54,581 nucleotides of DNA from an uncultured Collinsella sp. (GTDB taxonomy: Bacteria > Actinomycetota > Coriobacteriia > Coriobacteriales > Coriobacteriaceae), in assembly GCA_958407465.1 (NCBI GenBank), contig CATYIV010000013.1, positions 1 to 54,581 of the forward strand. Direction: 5' to 3'. A program made the position numbers and the translations under genes. The notes under the pieces are model-generated. The model was not told the DNA's origin, ran no database searches, and worked only from the letters and a program-made list of their open reading frames with translations. Shown here piece by piece: positions 9,127-19,185 of the stretch. The stretch's first letter is position 1. Each line of letters opens with the position of its first letter.

Positions 9127-9564
9127 CTACTTGCGAGAATTGCTCAGCTTATTGATCAGCGCCTCAAGACGCTCGCCGTCCTCGGCCGTCTGGGCAATAA
9201 CCAAAATCGTATCGTTGCCGGCAAGCGAGCCAAGCACATCGGGCAGCTCTGCCGCATCAACGGCGGCGGCGATGCCGGAAGCCGTGCCAGGCTGAGCCTT
9301 GATCATAACCAGATTATCGGTGCGCAGAACGCCCGTTACGAGCTCGGAAACCATACGCTGCAGGTGCAGGTCCTCTGCCAGAACATAGATGCCCTCAGGG
9401 AGCTTACGCAGCCCCATATCGGCAATATCGCGAGAGACAGTCGCCTGCGTGCAATCAAAGCCCATAGCGCGGAGCTCATCGACCAGCACGCGCTGCGTGC
9501 GGACGTCCTTATTGCGCACAATATCTCTAATGGCATCCTGGCGCCCATTGCGTTTTTTAGCCAT
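9127..9564 (-). CDS. argR: arginine repressor ArgR
   Basis: A 145-residue arginine-responsive DNA-binding regulator. The N-terminal winged helix contains the family signature QATVSRDIADMGL (about residues 40-52). The C-terminal oligomerisation and arginine-binding domain contains GTASGIAAAVD and the AGNDTILV segment. The ATG at 9564 (MAKKRNG) was preferred to the upstream in-frame ATG at 9597 because GAGAGGG lies at the correct distance. No arginine biosynthesis genes are in the window, so it presumably acts in trans. Confidence 0.93.
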   Translation of the reverse strand: MAKKRNGRQDAIRDIVRNKDVRTQRVLVDELRAMGFDCTQATVSRDIADMGLRKLPEGIYVLAEDLHLQRMVSELVTGVLRTDNLVMIKAQPGTASGIAAAVDAAELPDVLGSLAGNDTILVIAQTAEDGERLEALINKLSNSRK

Positions 9565-9696
9565 ACAAACCCTCTCTCCAAAAGATGGCGGAGACAATCA
9601 ATCAGTGATTGAATAGTTTAACGCTATTTGAAGGCTTTTGTGTATAAGAACGCATTTCGAAACAATTCTATGCAAATTTGTTTCGAGATGAGCCGT

Positions 9697-10737
9697 TTAG
9701 GCGGTTTTTGCGCCCGTCCGGTTAAGAAAAGCTGCCAGATGCGTACACATCACGCAGCGCGCGGGCTTGGCGCTGGCGATCGGCCCAAACAACAGACCGA
9801 GCCCCCGATGGTTATCCTTGAGCGCGGCGACCATCTGACGGGTTCGAGGCGCCTCGAGCATATCACGCATACGGGCGGAACGCTCGATTGACGACACCCC
9901 ATGCGGGCTCAGACACAAATTCTCGATGCAGGCGACCAGTCCGGCAAAGTAGAACTTTTGGGTTGCCAGCTTGAGCCGACCACCGCTATCTGCTTCCGAG
10001 AGTGAGTCCGTAAGCTCGTCGAGCGCCCGGGTGTCATCGGATACCTTGGCATACATGGTGGTATCAAAGGCATCTGTAAGCTTAGGTGCCGCCGCGTGGA
10101 AACAAGCGTCGCCGCATCCGGAGACGCGCTGCGCCCGCGAGAGCGAGCACGCCATAAACCCAACTGTGCGAAACGCCTTGTCGTACAAAAGGCATGCCTC
10201 AAACAGCGGACGGCTATACATCACGCCAGAGGTCTGAACGACTAGGCCGCCTAAAATCAACTGGGACAGCCCGGTCACCATCGAAGATTTGCTATCAATG
10301 GAAATATGAGCAGCATCCAAGACGCGCGAATGGCGCTCTCGATGTGCATCATAGCGGTCGAGCGACACCGTGGGGAGCACTATGTCTGCCGTAGTATCGC
10401 ACGCGATATCGACCATCTTGGAAAGAGACTGCGGAGCAAACCACTCATCGGCGTTCATGGCGATGATTTGAGAGCCGCGCGAGGCAGCAAAACCGGCACG
10501 AAGACAAGCGCCGCGCTTCGCGTCCTCGACGTCAATCAAATCAATATGGATGTCCCTGTCGGCAGCAACTTGAAGCGAATGGCGCACACCGGGCGCAGCA
10601 TCGCGGCAGACAACGACAATCTGCAAATCGTAGAGGTCTTGGTTCTGGATACTCTCGAGCGCACGCATCGCATAGCTGGGCGAACCTTCTACCACAAGGA
10701 TCACCGAAAGTCGCGGATGCGAGCCACGTCGAACCAA
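9697..10737 (-). CDS. family 2 glycosyltransferase-like protein
   Basis: A 346-residue protein whose first 200 residues match a GT-A fold: LSVILVVEGSPSYAMRALESIQNQ, then IVVVCRD, then a nucleotide-sugar region with ACLRAGFAASRG and IIAMNADEWF, where the usual DXD appears as ADE. The C-terminal 140 residues are not recognised. No signal peptide or membrane segment is evident. The start is the TTG at 10737, with GAGAGGA about seven bases upstream. The altered DXD means activity should not be assumed. No other glycan genes are nearby. Confidence 0.7.
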   Translation of the reverse strand: MVRRGSHPRLSVILVVEGSPSYAMRALESIQNQDLYDLQIVVVCRDAAPGVRHSLQVAADRDIHIDLIDVEDAKRGACLRAGFAASRGSQIIAMNADEWFAPQSLSKMVDIACDTTADIVLPTVSLDRYDAHRERHSRVLDAAHISIDSKSSMVTGLSQLILGGLVVQTSGVMYSRPLFEACLLYDKAFRTVGFMACSLSRAQRVSGCGDACFHAAAPKLTDAFDTTMYAKVSDDTRALDELTDSLSEADSGGRLKLATQKFYFAGLVACIENLCLSPHGVSSIERSARMRDMLEAPRTRQMVAALKDNHRGLGLLFGPIASAKPARCVMCTHLAAFLNRTGAKTA

Positions 10738-10898
10738 GTTATCCGTCCTCTCGACAGCAGTGAATCAAACTGTCGTTCATGGTACACCCCGGCAATAAAA
10801 GCAATGAGACACCGGTTGTATTGCACGCCAAGAACAGATGTTGCACACGCGCAGCCCACAGATGACAGGTGCCGACGCACGACGCGCCGAGCCCTCCC

Positions 10899-11723
10899 CT
10901 AGTCGAGCACGACAAGCTCGGCGGGATCGTAATCCACGCCCATAAACGTAAGGCCGCAGGCAGGAGCCGTGGGGCCCGCAGCGGTACGGTCGCAAGCATC
11001 GATGACCTCGCGCATCCACTCGGGTTCACGGCGATGCATGCCAATCTCGACAAGCGTGCCCACGATCGTGCGGACCATCGAATGCAGAAACGCATTGCCC
11101 TCGATGGTAAACGTCAGGATGTCCTCGCCAAAGGCCACCTCATGGCCAAACTCGGCACGCATCACGCAGCGGTGCGTGGGCTTGCCCACGGCAGACGCCA
11201 CCTTGCAAAAGCTCTTGAAGTCCTGCTCGCCCAGCAGCGCGGGACAGGCCGCAGACATCGCCTCAACATCCAATGGGTAGCGATGCCACCACACCGCACC
11301 GCGCGAAAGCACAGGGCGCGCGTCGCGATCGGCAATACGGTACGTATACGTACGGGAACGCGCATCAAAGCGTGCAGAAAAGCCTTTACGGGCCCTGTAG
11401 ACCTCGTTTATGGCGATATCTTTGGGCAGGAGGGCATCCATAGCCCTCAGCCACCTACGGCGCGTCAAAGCCAACTCAGCGTCCGTTACGGGCACGCTGA
11501 TAAACTGTGCCACCGCATGCACGCCGGCATCGGTACGTCCCGCACACGTCAGGTCGATCGGGCGGCGCAGGAGCGTCTCGATAGCGCGGCGCAACTCGCC
11601 CGCAACCGTCGTCTGACCGGGCTGCTCGGCAAAGCCGCTGTAGGACGAGCCATCGTAGGCCACGCGGAAAACGAGCGTGGCATCGAGCTCGGGAATCGAA
11701 TTGAAATCAGACGGCGCGGTCAT
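10899..11723 (-). CDS. truA: tRNA pseudouridine synthase A
   Basis: Makes pseudouridine at positions 38-40 of the tRNA anticodon arm. The 274-residue protein has the catalytic aspartate in CAGRTDAGVHA (about residue 66) and typical TruA segments such as RSRTYTYRI and FLHSMVR. The ATG at 11723 follows GGGAG at six bases; the upstream in-frame ATG at 11738 is less likely. It follows rplQ, as in many actinobacteria and firmicutes, but a strong terminator separates the two, so it probably has its own promoter. Confidence 0.95.
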   Translation of the reverse strand: MTAPSDFNSIPELDATLVFRVAYDGSSYSGFAEQPGQTTVAGELRRAIETLLRRPIDLTCAGRTDAGVHAVAQFISVPVTDAELALTRRRWLRAMDALLPKDIAINEVYRARKGFSARFDARSRTYTYRIADRDARPVLSRGAVWWHRYPLDVEAMSAACPALLGEQDFKSFCKVASAVGKPTHRCVMRAEFGHEVAFGEDILTFTIEGNAFLHSMVRTIVGTLVEIGMHRREPEWMREVIDACDRTAAGPTAPACGLTFMGVDYDPAELVVLD

Positions 11724-11758
11724 GGACGCTCCCAACAAACAGGCAATGGCATTTCGAC

Positions 11759-11793
11759 AAAAAAAGAGGGGTACGCGAACGTACCCCTCGAAT
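11759..11793 (-). terminator. terminator of the ribosomal operon
   Basis: On the minus strand, GAGGGGTACG pairs with CGTACCCCTC around a short loop and is followed by TTTTTTT. It lies 22 bases past the rplQ stop. Confidence 0.92.
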
Positions 11794-11815
11794 ATAGCCT
11801 ATGCAGACGGATTGT

Positions 11816-12283
11816 CTACTCAGCGGTCTCCTCAGCAGGAGCCTCCTCGGCAGCCTCGACCTTCTTGGGAGCAGCGGCCTTCTTGGGGGCCGGAGCAGCC
11901 TTCTTAGCCTTAGGCGTGCAAGGCTCGGTGACGAGCTCCATGATAACGATGGGAGCGTTGTCGCCCTTGCGGTTACCGAGCTTCATGATGCGGGTGTAAC
12001 CGCCGTTGCGGTCCTGCCACATGCCCTGAGCAGCCTTGTCGAAGATCTCGGCAACGAGCTGCTTATCGCCGAGCTTGGCGATAGCCAGACGACGAGAGTG
12101 CAGGTCGCCCTTCTTGGCCCAGGTGATGATCGGATCGACGACCGAACGCAGCGCCTTAGCGCGGGTCTCGGTGGTCTTGATGCGGTCGTTCTCGAAGAGG
12201 GCCTTAGCAAGGCTCTTCTTCATGGCCTTGGTGTGGCTCGCATCGGTGCCGAGCTTCAGGCCCTTCTTAACGTTATGACGCAT
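11816..12283 (-). CDS. rplQ: 50S ribosomal protein L17
   Basis: A 155-residue L17. The conserved core MRHNVKKGLKLGTDASHTKA through GYTRIMKLGNRKGDNAP occupies the first 115 residues. The tail is unusually rich in Lys, Ala, Pro and Glu and looks disordered. It is the last gene of the transcription unit with infA, rpmJ, rpsM, rpsK, rpsD and rpoA. Confidence 0.97.
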   Translation of the reverse strand: MRHNVKKGLKLGTDASHTKAMKKSLAKALFENDRIKTTETRAKALRSVVDPIITWAKKGDLHSRRLAIAKLGDKQLVAEIFDKAAQGMWQDRNGGYTRIMKLGNRKGDNAPIVIMELVTEPCTPKAKKAAPAPKKAAAPKKVEAAEEAPAEETAE

Positions 12284-12313
12284 GGTCTAGTTTCTCCTCA
12301 AATATGCGAAGCA

Positions 12314-13255
12314 TTAAGCCTTCAGGCTCAGGCCCATGGACTCAAGCTTGTCCTTCACTTCCTCGATCGACTTAACACCGAAGTTACGGATGTTGAGCAG
12401 ATCGTTCTCCGAGAACTCAACGAGCTGACGGACCGAGTGAATGCTGGCGCGCTTAAGGCAGTTGTAAGAACGGACGGAAAGGTCCAGATCCTCGATCTGC
12501 TTGTCCAGCTCGGCGTTGTCGTTGGTGACCTCGGGAGCGAAGATCGAAGCCTCCTCCTCGACCTCGGGGGTCTCGGCAAGGTTCATAAAGGCAGCCATAT
12601 GCTGGTTAATGATATTGGCAGCCTGGACCACGGCGTCGCGCGGGGCGATGGAGCCGTTGGTCTCGATCTCGAGGACAAGGCGGTCGTAGTCGGTGTGCTG
12701 ACCGACACGGCAAGCCTCAACGAGCTTGGCGCAACGGGAAACCGGCGAGTACAGCGAGTCGACGTGGATCACACCGATGGGATCGTTGTCGCGCTTGTTG
12801 GCCTCGCCAGAAACATAGCCGCGGCCATAGCCGATGCGCATGCTCATGGTGAGATGGCCACCCTCGGTGAGTGTAGCGATGTGCTGCTCGGGGTTGACCA
12901 GCTCAAACTCGGACGGAATAAAGAAGTCCGCACCGGTGACCTCGCAGGGGCCGTCAACCGAGATGGTGGCGGTCGCCTCGTCGGTCGTGCCGAGAGCCCT
13001 GAAGACAAGACCCTTGACATTCAGGACGATGTCGGTGACATCCTCGACCATGTTAGGGATGGTCATGAACTCGTGCTGCGCACCATCGATCTGAATAGCC
13101 TCGACGGCGGCACCCTCGAGCGAGGACAGAAGAACGCGACGAAGGGAGTTACCCAGCGTATCGCCGTAACCACGCTCGAGCGGCTCGACGGAGACACGAG
13201 CAGACGTCTCGTTGATCTCTTCGACCTGAACCTGAGGCCTAATGAATTCTGACAT
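12314..13255 (-). CDS. rpoA: RNA polymerase alpha subunit
   Basis: A 313-residue alpha subunit. The N-terminal assembly domain includes EPLERGYGDTLGNSLRRVLL. The C-terminal domain, which binds UP elements and activators, includes LDLSVRSYNCLKRA and ELLNIRNFG-like sequence (DLLNIRNFGVKS). The ATG at 13255 is preceded by GGAGG. It sits between rpsD and rplQ, as is standard. Confidence 0.98.
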   Translation of the reverse strand: MSEFIRPQVQVEEINETSARVSVEPLERGYGDTLGNSLRRVLLSSLEGAAVEAIQIDGAQHEFMTIPNMVEDVTDIVLNVKGLVFRALGTTDEATATISVDGPCEVTGADFFIPSEFELVNPEQHIATLTEGGHLTMSMRIGYGRGYVSGEANKRDNDPIGVIHVDSLYSPVSRCAKLVEACRVGQHTDYDRLVLEIETNGSIAPRDAVVQAANIINQHMAAFMNLAETPEVEEEASIFAPEVTNDNAELDKQIEDLDLSVRSYNCLKRASIHSVRQLVEFSENDLLNIRNFGVKSIEEVKDKLESMGLSLKA

Positions 13256-13287
13256 GTATTACCTCCAGCCTCAGCAGCCCGGATGGA

Positions 13288-13884
13288 CTACTTAGAGTAG
13301 AGCTCGACGATGAGCTGCTCGTTGATATCACCGCTGATCTGCTCACGCGTCGGCAGAGCGAGCACGTTACCAGACAGCTTCTCGATATCGACCTCGAGCC
13401 AGCCAGGGACCTCAAAGCGCTCGGAGGAAATCAGGGCCTCCTTGATGGGGAGGAGGTCACGGAACTTCTCGCCGACAGCGACGACGTCGCCGGCCTTGAC
13501 GCGGTAGGACGGGATGTCCACGCGCTTGCCGTTCACGGTGAAGTGACCGTGACGGACGGACTGACGAGCCTCTTTGCGGGTGCGGGCGAAGCCAAGACGG
13601 AAGACGACGTTGTCGAGGCGAGACTCAAGAATGATCATGAGGTTCTCACCGGTGACGCCGTTCATCTTACGGGCCTTGTTGAAGTAGCCGTGGAACTGCT
13701 TCTCCAGAACGCCATAGATGAACTTGACCTTCTGCTTCTCGCGCAGCTGCATGCCGTACTCAGATTCCTTGCGACGGCGCTTGGGCTGACGGATAGATTC
13801 CTTCTTGCTGCTGTAACCGAGCTCAGCGGGATCGATCCCGAGCTGACGGCAGCGCTTAAGAACAGGAGTCCTGTCGATTGCCAT
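13288..13884 (-). CDS. rpsD: 30S ribosomal protein S4
   Basis: A 198-residue S4, a primary 16S rRNA binder and, in many bacteria, a translational repressor of its own operon. The S4 RNA-binding domain RLDNVVFRLGFARTRKEARQ lies at about residues 88-107. The N-terminal region lacks the four-cysteine zinc knuckle seen in some homologues. Confidence 0.97.
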   Translation of the reverse strand: MAIDRTPVLKRCRQLGIDPAELGYSSKKESIRQPKRRRKESEYGMQLREKQKVKFIYGVLEKQFHGYFNKARKMNGVTGENLMIILESRLDNVVFRLGFARTRKEARQSVRHGHFTVNGKRVDIPSYRVKAGDVVAVGEKFRDLLPIKEALISSERFEVPGWLEVDIEKLSGNVLALPTREQISGDINEQLIVELYSK

Positions 13885-13903
13885 ATTGATACGATCCTTT
13901 CAG

Positions 13904-14308
13904 TTACACGCGGCGACGCTTCTTGGGGCGGCAGCCGTTGTGCGGAATGGGGGTCTTGTCCTGGATGCTCGAGACCTCGAGGCCAGCAGCCTGGAGGGAG
14001 CGGATGGCGGTCTCACGACCGGAGCCGGGGCCCTTGACGAAGACGGAAACCTTCTTCATACCGTGCTCCATGGCCTGCTTGGCAGCAGCCTCGGCAGCCA
14101 TCTGGGCAGCGAACGGCGTGGACTTACGGGAGCCCTTGAAGCCCACCTGGCCAGCCGACTTCCAGGAAATGACGTTGCCCTGGGGATCGGTGATCGAAAC
14201 GATCGTGTTGTTGAACGTAGAACGAATGTGAGCCTGGCCCACGGAAATGTTCTTACGGTCCGCGCGCTTCAGACGGGCAGCGCGAACGTTCTTCTTAGCA
14301 GTAGCCAT
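13904..14308 (-). CDS. rpsK: 30S ribosomal protein S11
   Basis: A 134-residue S11 of the platform of the small subunit. The signature segments [16 protein letters not shown] ([15 protein letters not shown]) and [13 protein letters not shown] are present, and the conserved basic tail ends in [13 protein letters not shown]. It follows rpsM after 14 bases. Confidence 0.97.
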   Translation of the reverse strand: MATAKKNVRAARLKRADRKNISVGQAHIRSTFNNTIVSITDPQGNVISWKSAGQVGFKGSRKSTPFAAQMAAEAAAKQAMEHGMKKVSVFVKGPGSGRETAIRSLQAAGLEVSSIQDKTPIPHNGCRPKKRRRV

Positions 14309-14322
14309 CTATCTAGCGCTCC

Positions 14323-14697
14323 TTATTTCTTCTTCTTAGCACCGATCTGACGCTTCGGGCCCTTGCGGGTACGAGCGTTAGTGTGGGTGCGCTGGCCGCG
14401 GACCGGGAGGCCCTTGCGGTGACGAAGGCCGCGGTTGCAGCCGATGTCCATAAGGCGCTTGACGTTCTGGTTGCGCTCACGGCGGAGGTCGCCCTCAACC
14501 ATGATCTGGTTCTTATCGATATAATCGCGGATGGCGTTAACCTCATCCTCGGTGAGGTCCTTAACGCGCGTATCCACGTTAACGTTGCACTCGACGCAGA
14601 TCTTCGTCGCAGTGGTGCGGCCGATGCCGTAAATGTAGGTCAGACCGATCTCAACGCGCTTCTCACGCGGGAGGTCGACACCATTAATACGGGCCAA
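14323..14697 (-). CDS. rpsM: 30S ribosomal protein S13
   Basis: A 124-residue S13, which contacts tRNA and the intersubunit bridge. It has the expected [20 protein letters not shown] start and the basic [15 protein letters not shown]-terminal region. The initiation codon is TTG at 14697, with GAGAGGAG six bases upstream. No ATG in frame fits the family's conserved N-terminus. Confidence 0.97.
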   Translation of the reverse strand: MARINGVDLPREKRVEIGLTYIYGIGRTTATKICVECNVNVDTRVKDLTEDEVNAIRDYIDKNQIMVEGDLRRERNQNVKRLMDIGCNRGLRHRKGLPVRGQRTHTNARTRKGPKRQIGAKKKK

Positions 14698-14711
14698 CGT
14701 AGTCTCCTCTC

Positions 14712-14825
14712 TTAACCCTGACGCTGCTTATGACGGGGGTTCTCGCAAATGACGAGGACCTTGCCATGGCGCCTAATGATTTTGCACTTATCGCACATCT
14801 TCTTGACCGAAGGACGTACCTTCAT
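14712..14825 (-). CDS. rpmJ: 50S ribosomal protein L36
   Basis: A 37-residue zinc-type L36. Translation gives [19 protein letters not shown] at the start, and the zinc ligands are CxxC near residue 11, C27 and H32. The ATG at 14825 follows GGAAG. It lies between infA and rpsM, the usual order. Confidence 0.95.
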   Translation of the reverse strand: MKVRPSVKKMCDKCKIIRRHGKVLVICENPRHKQRQG

Positions 14826-14975
14826 CGTTCTTCCTTTCGGTAGCGCTCAAACTACTTCCCTACTATCTACTCGCCCAGCCGCAGGCGTTTAAAACTATGG
14901 CTGGTCTTCACACACAATCCGACCGTAGGTTGAGCTAAGCCTGCAGCCGGAAATGGAGTGCGTGTATGCGTGCCG

Positions 14976-15200
14976 CTATTTATAGCGATAGGTGATGCGG
15001 CCGCGGGTCAGGTCGTACGGGGAAAGCTCCACGACAACCCTGTCACCGGGGAGAATGCGGATGTAATTCATTCGGATCTTGCCAGAAATGTTGCACAGAA
15101 CCGAATGACCGTTCTCGAGCTCGACCTTAAACATGGCATTGGGCAGCGGTTCCTTTACCGTACCCTCGAGCTCAATTGCGTCTTCCTTCTTCACAAGCAA
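14976..15200 (-). CDS. infA: translation initiation factor IF-1
   Basis: A 74-residue S1/OB-fold protein that binds the ribosomal A site during initiation. Diagnostic segments are [14 protein letters not shown] and [12 protein letters not shown]. The most upstream usable start is TTG at 15200, preceded by GAGAAAG. A GTG two codons downstream is possible but is badly spaced from that site. The 150-base gap to rpmJ holds a possible GCAGGC/GCCTGC stem but no gene. Confidence 0.95.
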   Translation of the reverse strand: MLVKKEDAIELEGTVKEPLPNAMFKVELENGHSVLCNISGKIRMNYIRILPGDRVVVELSPYDLTRGRITYRYK

Positions 15201-15233
15201 TCATCTTTCTCTAGAAAACGACAGCGATTGAGT

Positions 15234-15262
15234 ATTCTACAACACGTATGCACGCATCGTAA
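15234..15262 (-). promoter_or_regulatory. candidate promoter of infA-rplQ operon
   Basis: On the minus strand a TTACGA -35-like box and a TAGAAT -10 box are separated by 17 bases and lie 34 bases upstream of infA. The -35 match is poor, so this is only a candidate. Confidence 0.4.
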
Positions 15263-15298
15263 TAACTTCGTAATGGCTCCACAACTAAGTGGAACTTG

Positions 15299-16087
15299 TT
15301 ACATTTCTCCGCCCTGCAAGGAACACCAGGCACCTTGCGCATCCGTGGTGAGAATCACCGGACCGTCATTGGTAATGGCGACGGTGTTCTCGTAGTGCGC
15401 GGCGGGCAGGTGGTCGTTGGTCGTAACAATCCAACCGTCGGAGCCCGTGCTCACATGGTTGGAACCCATCGTAACCATTGGCTCGATGGCAATGACCATG
15501 CCGGCCTGGAGGCGAACGCCCCTCCCCTTCTTTCCATAGTTAGGAACGTTGGGGTCCTCGTGCATCACGCGGCCAATCCCATGGCCCACATAATCGCGAA
15601 GCACGCCGTAACCGTGAGACTCGGCGAGGGACTGAACGGCATAACCGACGTCCCCGATATGGTTACCGGGAACAGCCTGCTCGATGGCAGCCTTAAGGCA
15701 ATCGCGCGTGATCTCGCACAAAGCCTTGGCTTCGGGCGTGGGGGTGCCGACGAAAAACGTCCAAGCGTTATCGCCGACCCAACCGTCGACAACGGCTCCC
15801 GTATCGATGGAGATGATATCGCCATCGCGCAGGATCATGTCAGGGTTGGGAATACCGTGTACCACGGCATCGTTAATCGATGCGCAAATGGTTCCGGGAA
15901 ACCCGCCGTAACCCTTAAAGGCTGGGGTGCCACCATGCATGCGGATAATCTGCTCCGCGAGCTGATCGAGCTCAAAAGTCGAAACGCCGGGGCGCACCAT
16001 GGCTCCAACGTGGCGGAGCGCCATCTTAGATAGCGCTCCTGCCTTCTTCATCTGCTCGATTTGCGTTGCAGACTTAATCTTGATCAT
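15299..16087 (-). CDS. map: methionine aminopeptidase, type I
   Basis: Removes the initiator methionine from nascent proteins. The 262-residue protein has the metal-binding aspartates in IISIDTGAVVDGWVGDNAWTF, the YVGHGIGRVMHE histidine segment and the AIEPM glutamate motif. Its ATG overlaps the adk stop codon (ATGA), which indicates translational coupling. It is the last gene of the rplE-to-map transcription unit before the infA promoter region. Confidence 0.97.
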   Translation of the reverse strand: MIKIKSATQIEQMKKAGALSKMALRHVGAMVRPGVSTFELDQLAEQIIRMHGGTPAFKGYGGFPGTICASINDAVVHGIPNPDMILRDGDIISIDTGAVVDGWVGDNAWTFFVGTPTPEAKALCEITRDCLKAAIEQAVPGNHIGDVGYAVQSLAESHGYGVLRDYVGHGIGRVMHEDPNVPNYGKKGRGVRLQAGMVIAIEPMVTMGSNHVSTGSDGWIVTTNDHLPAAHYENTVAITNDGPVILTTDAQGAWCSLQGGEM

Positions 16088-16710
16088 AGACCGAGAGCCT
16101 CTTTGACATCCCCGTACACGGTCTCGCGAGCCTGGTCACCGTTGACCGACTTGAGCAGACCCTGGCCACGATAGTAGTCGACGAGCGGGCTCGTGGACTT
16201 CTCGTAGACGTCGAGACGGTTCTTGATGGTCTCGGGCTTGTCGTCGTCGCGCTGATACATCTCGCCGCCACACTTGGGGCAGGTAGCATCGGCAGCGGTG
16301 CCGGTGTAGCCGCAGGCGCGGCAGGTGCGACGCGAAGACAGACGATCGATAATGACCTCGGGGGCCACATCGACCAGAAGGGCGCAGTCGATCTCGCGAC
16401 CCATGGCGGAGAGCTCGGAATCGAGCGTCACGGCCTGGGCGGTGTTGCGCGGGAAACCGTCGAGGATGAAGCCCTGCTGGGCGTCATCGGCGGCAAGGCG
16501 CTCCTTGACAAGGTCGATCACGAGCTGATCGGGAACGAGCTCGCCAGCGTCCATGTACTTCTTAGCCTGAATACCAAGCTCGGTGCCACCCTTGACGGCA
16601 GCACGCAGCAGGTCGCCCGTGGAAATGTGAGCGACGCCAAACTCGGCGACGAGCTCCTGTGCGACGGTGCCCTTACCGGCACCCGGAGCTCCGAGCAATA
16701 CGAGGTTCAT
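16084..16710 (-). CDS. adk: adenylate kinase
   Basis: Interconverts ATP+AMP and 2 ADP. The 208-residue protein has the P-loop GAPGAGKGT at residue 7, the LDGFPRN motif, and a long zinc-binding LID with two CxxC pairs (CRACGY and CPKCGG). The ATG at 16710 is preceded by AGGAGG; an ATG two codons upstream was rejected. It lies between secY and map, the common Gram-positive order. Confidence 0.97.
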   Translation of the reverse strand: MNLVLLGAPGAGKGTVAQELVAEFGVAHISTGDLLRAAVKGGTELGIQAKKYMDAGELVPDQLVIDLVKERLAADDAQQGFILDGFPRNTAQAVTLDSELSAMGREIDCALLVDVAPEVIIDRLSSRRTCRACGYTGTAADATCPKCGGEMYQRDDDKPETIKNRLDVYEKSTSPLVDYYRGQGLLKSVNGDQARETVYGDVKEALGL

Positions 16711-16728
16711 GAGCAATCCTCCTCTAGC

Positions 16729-18015
16729 CTATTTAAAGAATCCATCGTAATCATACATCTTGATCTGGCCTTCGAGCTTATCGACCGTGTCGAGCACGAC
16801 GCCGACCATGATGAGGATGGACGTGCCGCCAAATGCCTGGATCAGATGGTTACCCGTGAAGGAGAAGATGATCGAAGGCACGATGGCGATGAGCGCCAAA
16901 AAGACAGCGCTGGGAAGCGTGATCTTGTTGAGCGCGTTCTTGATGTAGGCCGCGGTAGCCCTACCCGGACGCACGCCCGGAATAAAGCCGCCCTGCTTCT
17001 TAAGGTTATCGGCCGTGTCATCGGGGTTGAACACCATGGAGGTGTAGAAGTACGCGAAGAACACGATGAGGACAACGTTAAGCACCCAGTTGAGCCAACC
17101 GGTCGAAAGCGCGGAGGCAACTGCCTGAATCCAGCCGATGCCGGGGAAGAACACGGCAATCTGAGCCGGGAAGTACAGCAGCGCCGAAGCGAAGATGATC
17201 GGCACGACACCCGCGGTGTTGACCTTGATGGGCAGGTAGGTGGTCTGGCCACCCATCATGCGACGGCCCACGACGCGCTTAGCGTAGGAGACCGGGATGC
17301 GGCGCTGGCCGCGCTCAAGGAAAACAATCAGCGGGATAACCAGCAGGATGATGGCGCAGATGATCACCATGGTGATGATGCCACCGGCATTGCCCTCGGT
17401 GCTGGAGAAGATAGCCTGCGGCAGACCGGCCATGATGTTCGCGAAGATGATCAGCGACATGCCATTGCCGATACCGCGCTGGGTGATGAGCTCACCAATC
17501 CACATGATCAGCATGGCGCCCGCGGTGAGCGTACCGACGATCATGAGGTCGAAGATGATCTCGGGAGCGCCGGCGCCATTGAAGCTGATGCCGAAGCTCT
17601 TAAAGAGGAAGAGGTAACCCACGGAGTTGAGGATTGCCAGAGCCAGGGTGAGGTAACGCGAATACTGCGTAATCTTGGTCTGACCGACCTCGCCCTCGCG
17701 GGCAAGCTCATGCAGGGAAGGCACGACGGCCTGGAGCATCTGGAGGATGATCGAGCTGGTGATGTAAGGCATGATGCCCAGCGAAAACACCGACACATAG
17801 CTCAACGCGCCGCCAGAGAAAAGATTCAGGAGGGCCATAGCACCTGCGGCGACCGAATTGTTATCGGTCGAGAAAAGGCCCAGCATCCCCTGGAAGGGAA
17901 TGCCGGGCACAGGAACGTGCGCACCAATGCGGTACACGACGAGCATAGCTATGGTAAAAAGAATCTTTTCGCGCAATTCTTTGATGCGGAAAGCATTCTT
18001 AAGACCATTTAGCAC
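16729..18015 (-). CDS. secY: protein translocase subunit SecY
   Basis: The channel subunit of the Sec translocon, with about ten membrane helices over 428 residues. Family segments include [34 protein letters not shown] and the basic cytosolic loop [14 protein letters not shown]. Translation begins at the GTG at 18015, overlapping the last seven bases of rplO, so it is probably coupled to rplO. Confidence 0.97.
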   Translation of the reverse strand: MLNGLKNAFRIKELREKILFTIAMLVVYRIGAHVPVPGIPFQGMLGLFSTDNNSVAAGAMALLNLFSGGALSYVSVFSLGIMPYITSSIILQMLQAVVPSLHELAREGEVGQTKITQYSRYLTLALAILNSVGYLFLFKSFGISFNGAGAPEIIFDLMIVGTLTAGAMLIMWIGELITQRGIGNGMSLIIFANIMAGLPQAIFSSTEGNAGGIITMVIICAIILLVIPLIVFLERGQRRIPVSYAKRVVGRRMMGGQTTYLPIKVNTAGVVPIIFASALLYFPAQIAVFFPGIGWIQAVASALSTGWLNWVLNVVLIVFFAYFYTSMVFNPDDTADNLKKQGGFIPGVRPGRATAAYIKNALNKITLPSAVFLALIAIVPSIIFSFTGNHLIQAFGGTSILIMVGVVLDTVDKLEGQIKMYDYDGFFK

Positions 18016-18458
18016 GGCAGCTCGACCTTTCCGCCGGCGGCCTCGATCTTGGCCTGCGCAGAAGCGCTGACCTTGTCGACCTTGACCGTGAACTTCTTGG
18101 TAAGCTCACCATTGCCGAGCACCTTGACGGGCTCGAACTCGCTCTTGGTGATGCGAGCGGCCTTAAGAGCGGCACCGTCGATCACAGCGCCGTCCTCGAA
18201 CTTACGCTCGAGACGCTCAACGTTAACGGCGGTGTACTCGATACGACGGGGGTTGCGGAAGCCCGGAAGCTTGGGCAGGCGCATAGCCAGCGGAGTCTGG
18301 CCACCCTCGAAGCCGGCACCCTTGGTGCCGCCAGAGCGGGAACCCTGGCCCTTCTGGCCGCGGCCAGAAGTGGTGCCGTGACCCGAAGAATTGCCACGGC
18401 CGACGCGCTTGCGGTTCTTGATGGAACCGGGCGCGGGAGTAAGATCGTGAAGCTGCAT
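18009..18458 (-). CDS. rplO: 50S ribosomal protein L15
   Basis: A 149-residue L15 with the glycine-rich N-terminus ([20 protein letters not shown]) typical of the family. It lies three bases after rpmD and overlaps the start of secY. Confidence 0.97.
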   Translation of the reverse strand: MQLHDLTPAPGSIKNRKRVGRGNSSGHGTTSGRGQKGQGSRSGGTKGAGFEGGQTPLAMRLPKLPGFRNPRRIEYTAVNVERLERKFEDGAVIDGAALKAARITKSEFEPVKVLGNGELTKKFTVKVDKVSASAQAKIEAAGGKVELPC

Positions 18459-18461
18459 TTG

Positions 18462-18644
18462 CTACTCCTCTACAATCTCGACAAGGTGCTTGACCTTGAA
18501 GATCATGCCGCGGACGGACTCGTTGTCAGCAATCTCGCGAACCTCGCGGATCCTGTGGAGACCGAGGGCACGGACAGTACGGACCTGGTCCTGCTTGCAA
18601 CCGTTGGTGCTGCGGACCTGCTTGATCTTGATGGTGTCAGCCAT
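18462..18644 (-). CDS. rpmD: 50S ribosomal protein L30
   Basis: A 60-residue L30. The pattern IKQVRSTNGCKQDQVRTVRALGL is characteristic. It is separated from rpsE by two bases and from rplO by three, in the standard rpsE-rpmD-rplO order. Confidence 0.95.
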   Translation of the reverse strand: MADTIKIKQVRSTNGCKQDQVRTVRALGLHRIREVREIADNESVRGMIFKVKHLVEIVEE

Positions 18645-18646
18645 GC

Positions 18647-19171
18647 TTAGTTCTCCTTACCGACGAACATCTCGGAGACCGTCAGGCCACGGCGAGCCGC
18701 GACGTCCTCAGGGCTGGAGAGCTCCTTGAGGCCCTCGACGGCAGCCTTGATGATGTTGAGGCCGTTGTCGGTACCGAGGGACTTGGACAGGACGTTCTTG
18801 ATGCCAGCAAGCTCAAAGAGGGGACGCACAGCGCCGCCGGCGATAACGCCGGTACCCTCGACAGCGGGCTTGATGATGATGCGGCCGGCACCAAAGTGGC
18901 CGAGAACCTCGTGCGGGATGGTGCCCTGCTCGGTCACCGGCACGTGGAACATGTTCTTCTTGGCATCGAGAGATGCCTTGGAGATGGCCATGGGCACCTC
19001 AGCGGACTTGCCCATGCCAACGCCGACGTTGCCCTTGCCGTCGCCAACGACGACGAGAGCGACGAGACTCATGCGACGACCACCCTTGACGGTCTTCGAC
19101 ACGCGGTTGATGTAAACGACGCGCTCCTCGAACTCGGAGGCCTCGCGCTGCTGCTTCTGATTACGAGCCAT
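18647..19171 (-). CDS. rpsE: 30S ribosomal protein S5
   Basis: A 174-residue S5 involved in decoding accuracy. The N-terminal RNA-binding domain contains [21 protein letters not shown], and the C-terminal domain contains [14 protein letters not shown]. The ATG at 19171 follows AGGAGG. Confidence 0.97.
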   Translation of the reverse strand: MARNQKQQREASEFEERVVYINRVSKTVKGGRRMSLVALVVVGDGKGNVGVGMGKSAEVPMAISKASLDAKKNMFHVPVTEQGTIPHEVLGHFGAGRIIIKPAVEGTGVIAGGAVRPLFELAGIKNVLSKSLGTDNGLNIIKAAVEGLKELSSPEDVAARRGLTVSEMFVGKEN

Positions 19172-19185
19172 GTGCTACATACCTC

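Noticed and set aside
14826..14975. A gene or riboswitch between infA and rpmJ
   Set aside because: Only a possible GCAGGC/GCCTGC stem is present, with no reading frame or known riboswitch pattern.
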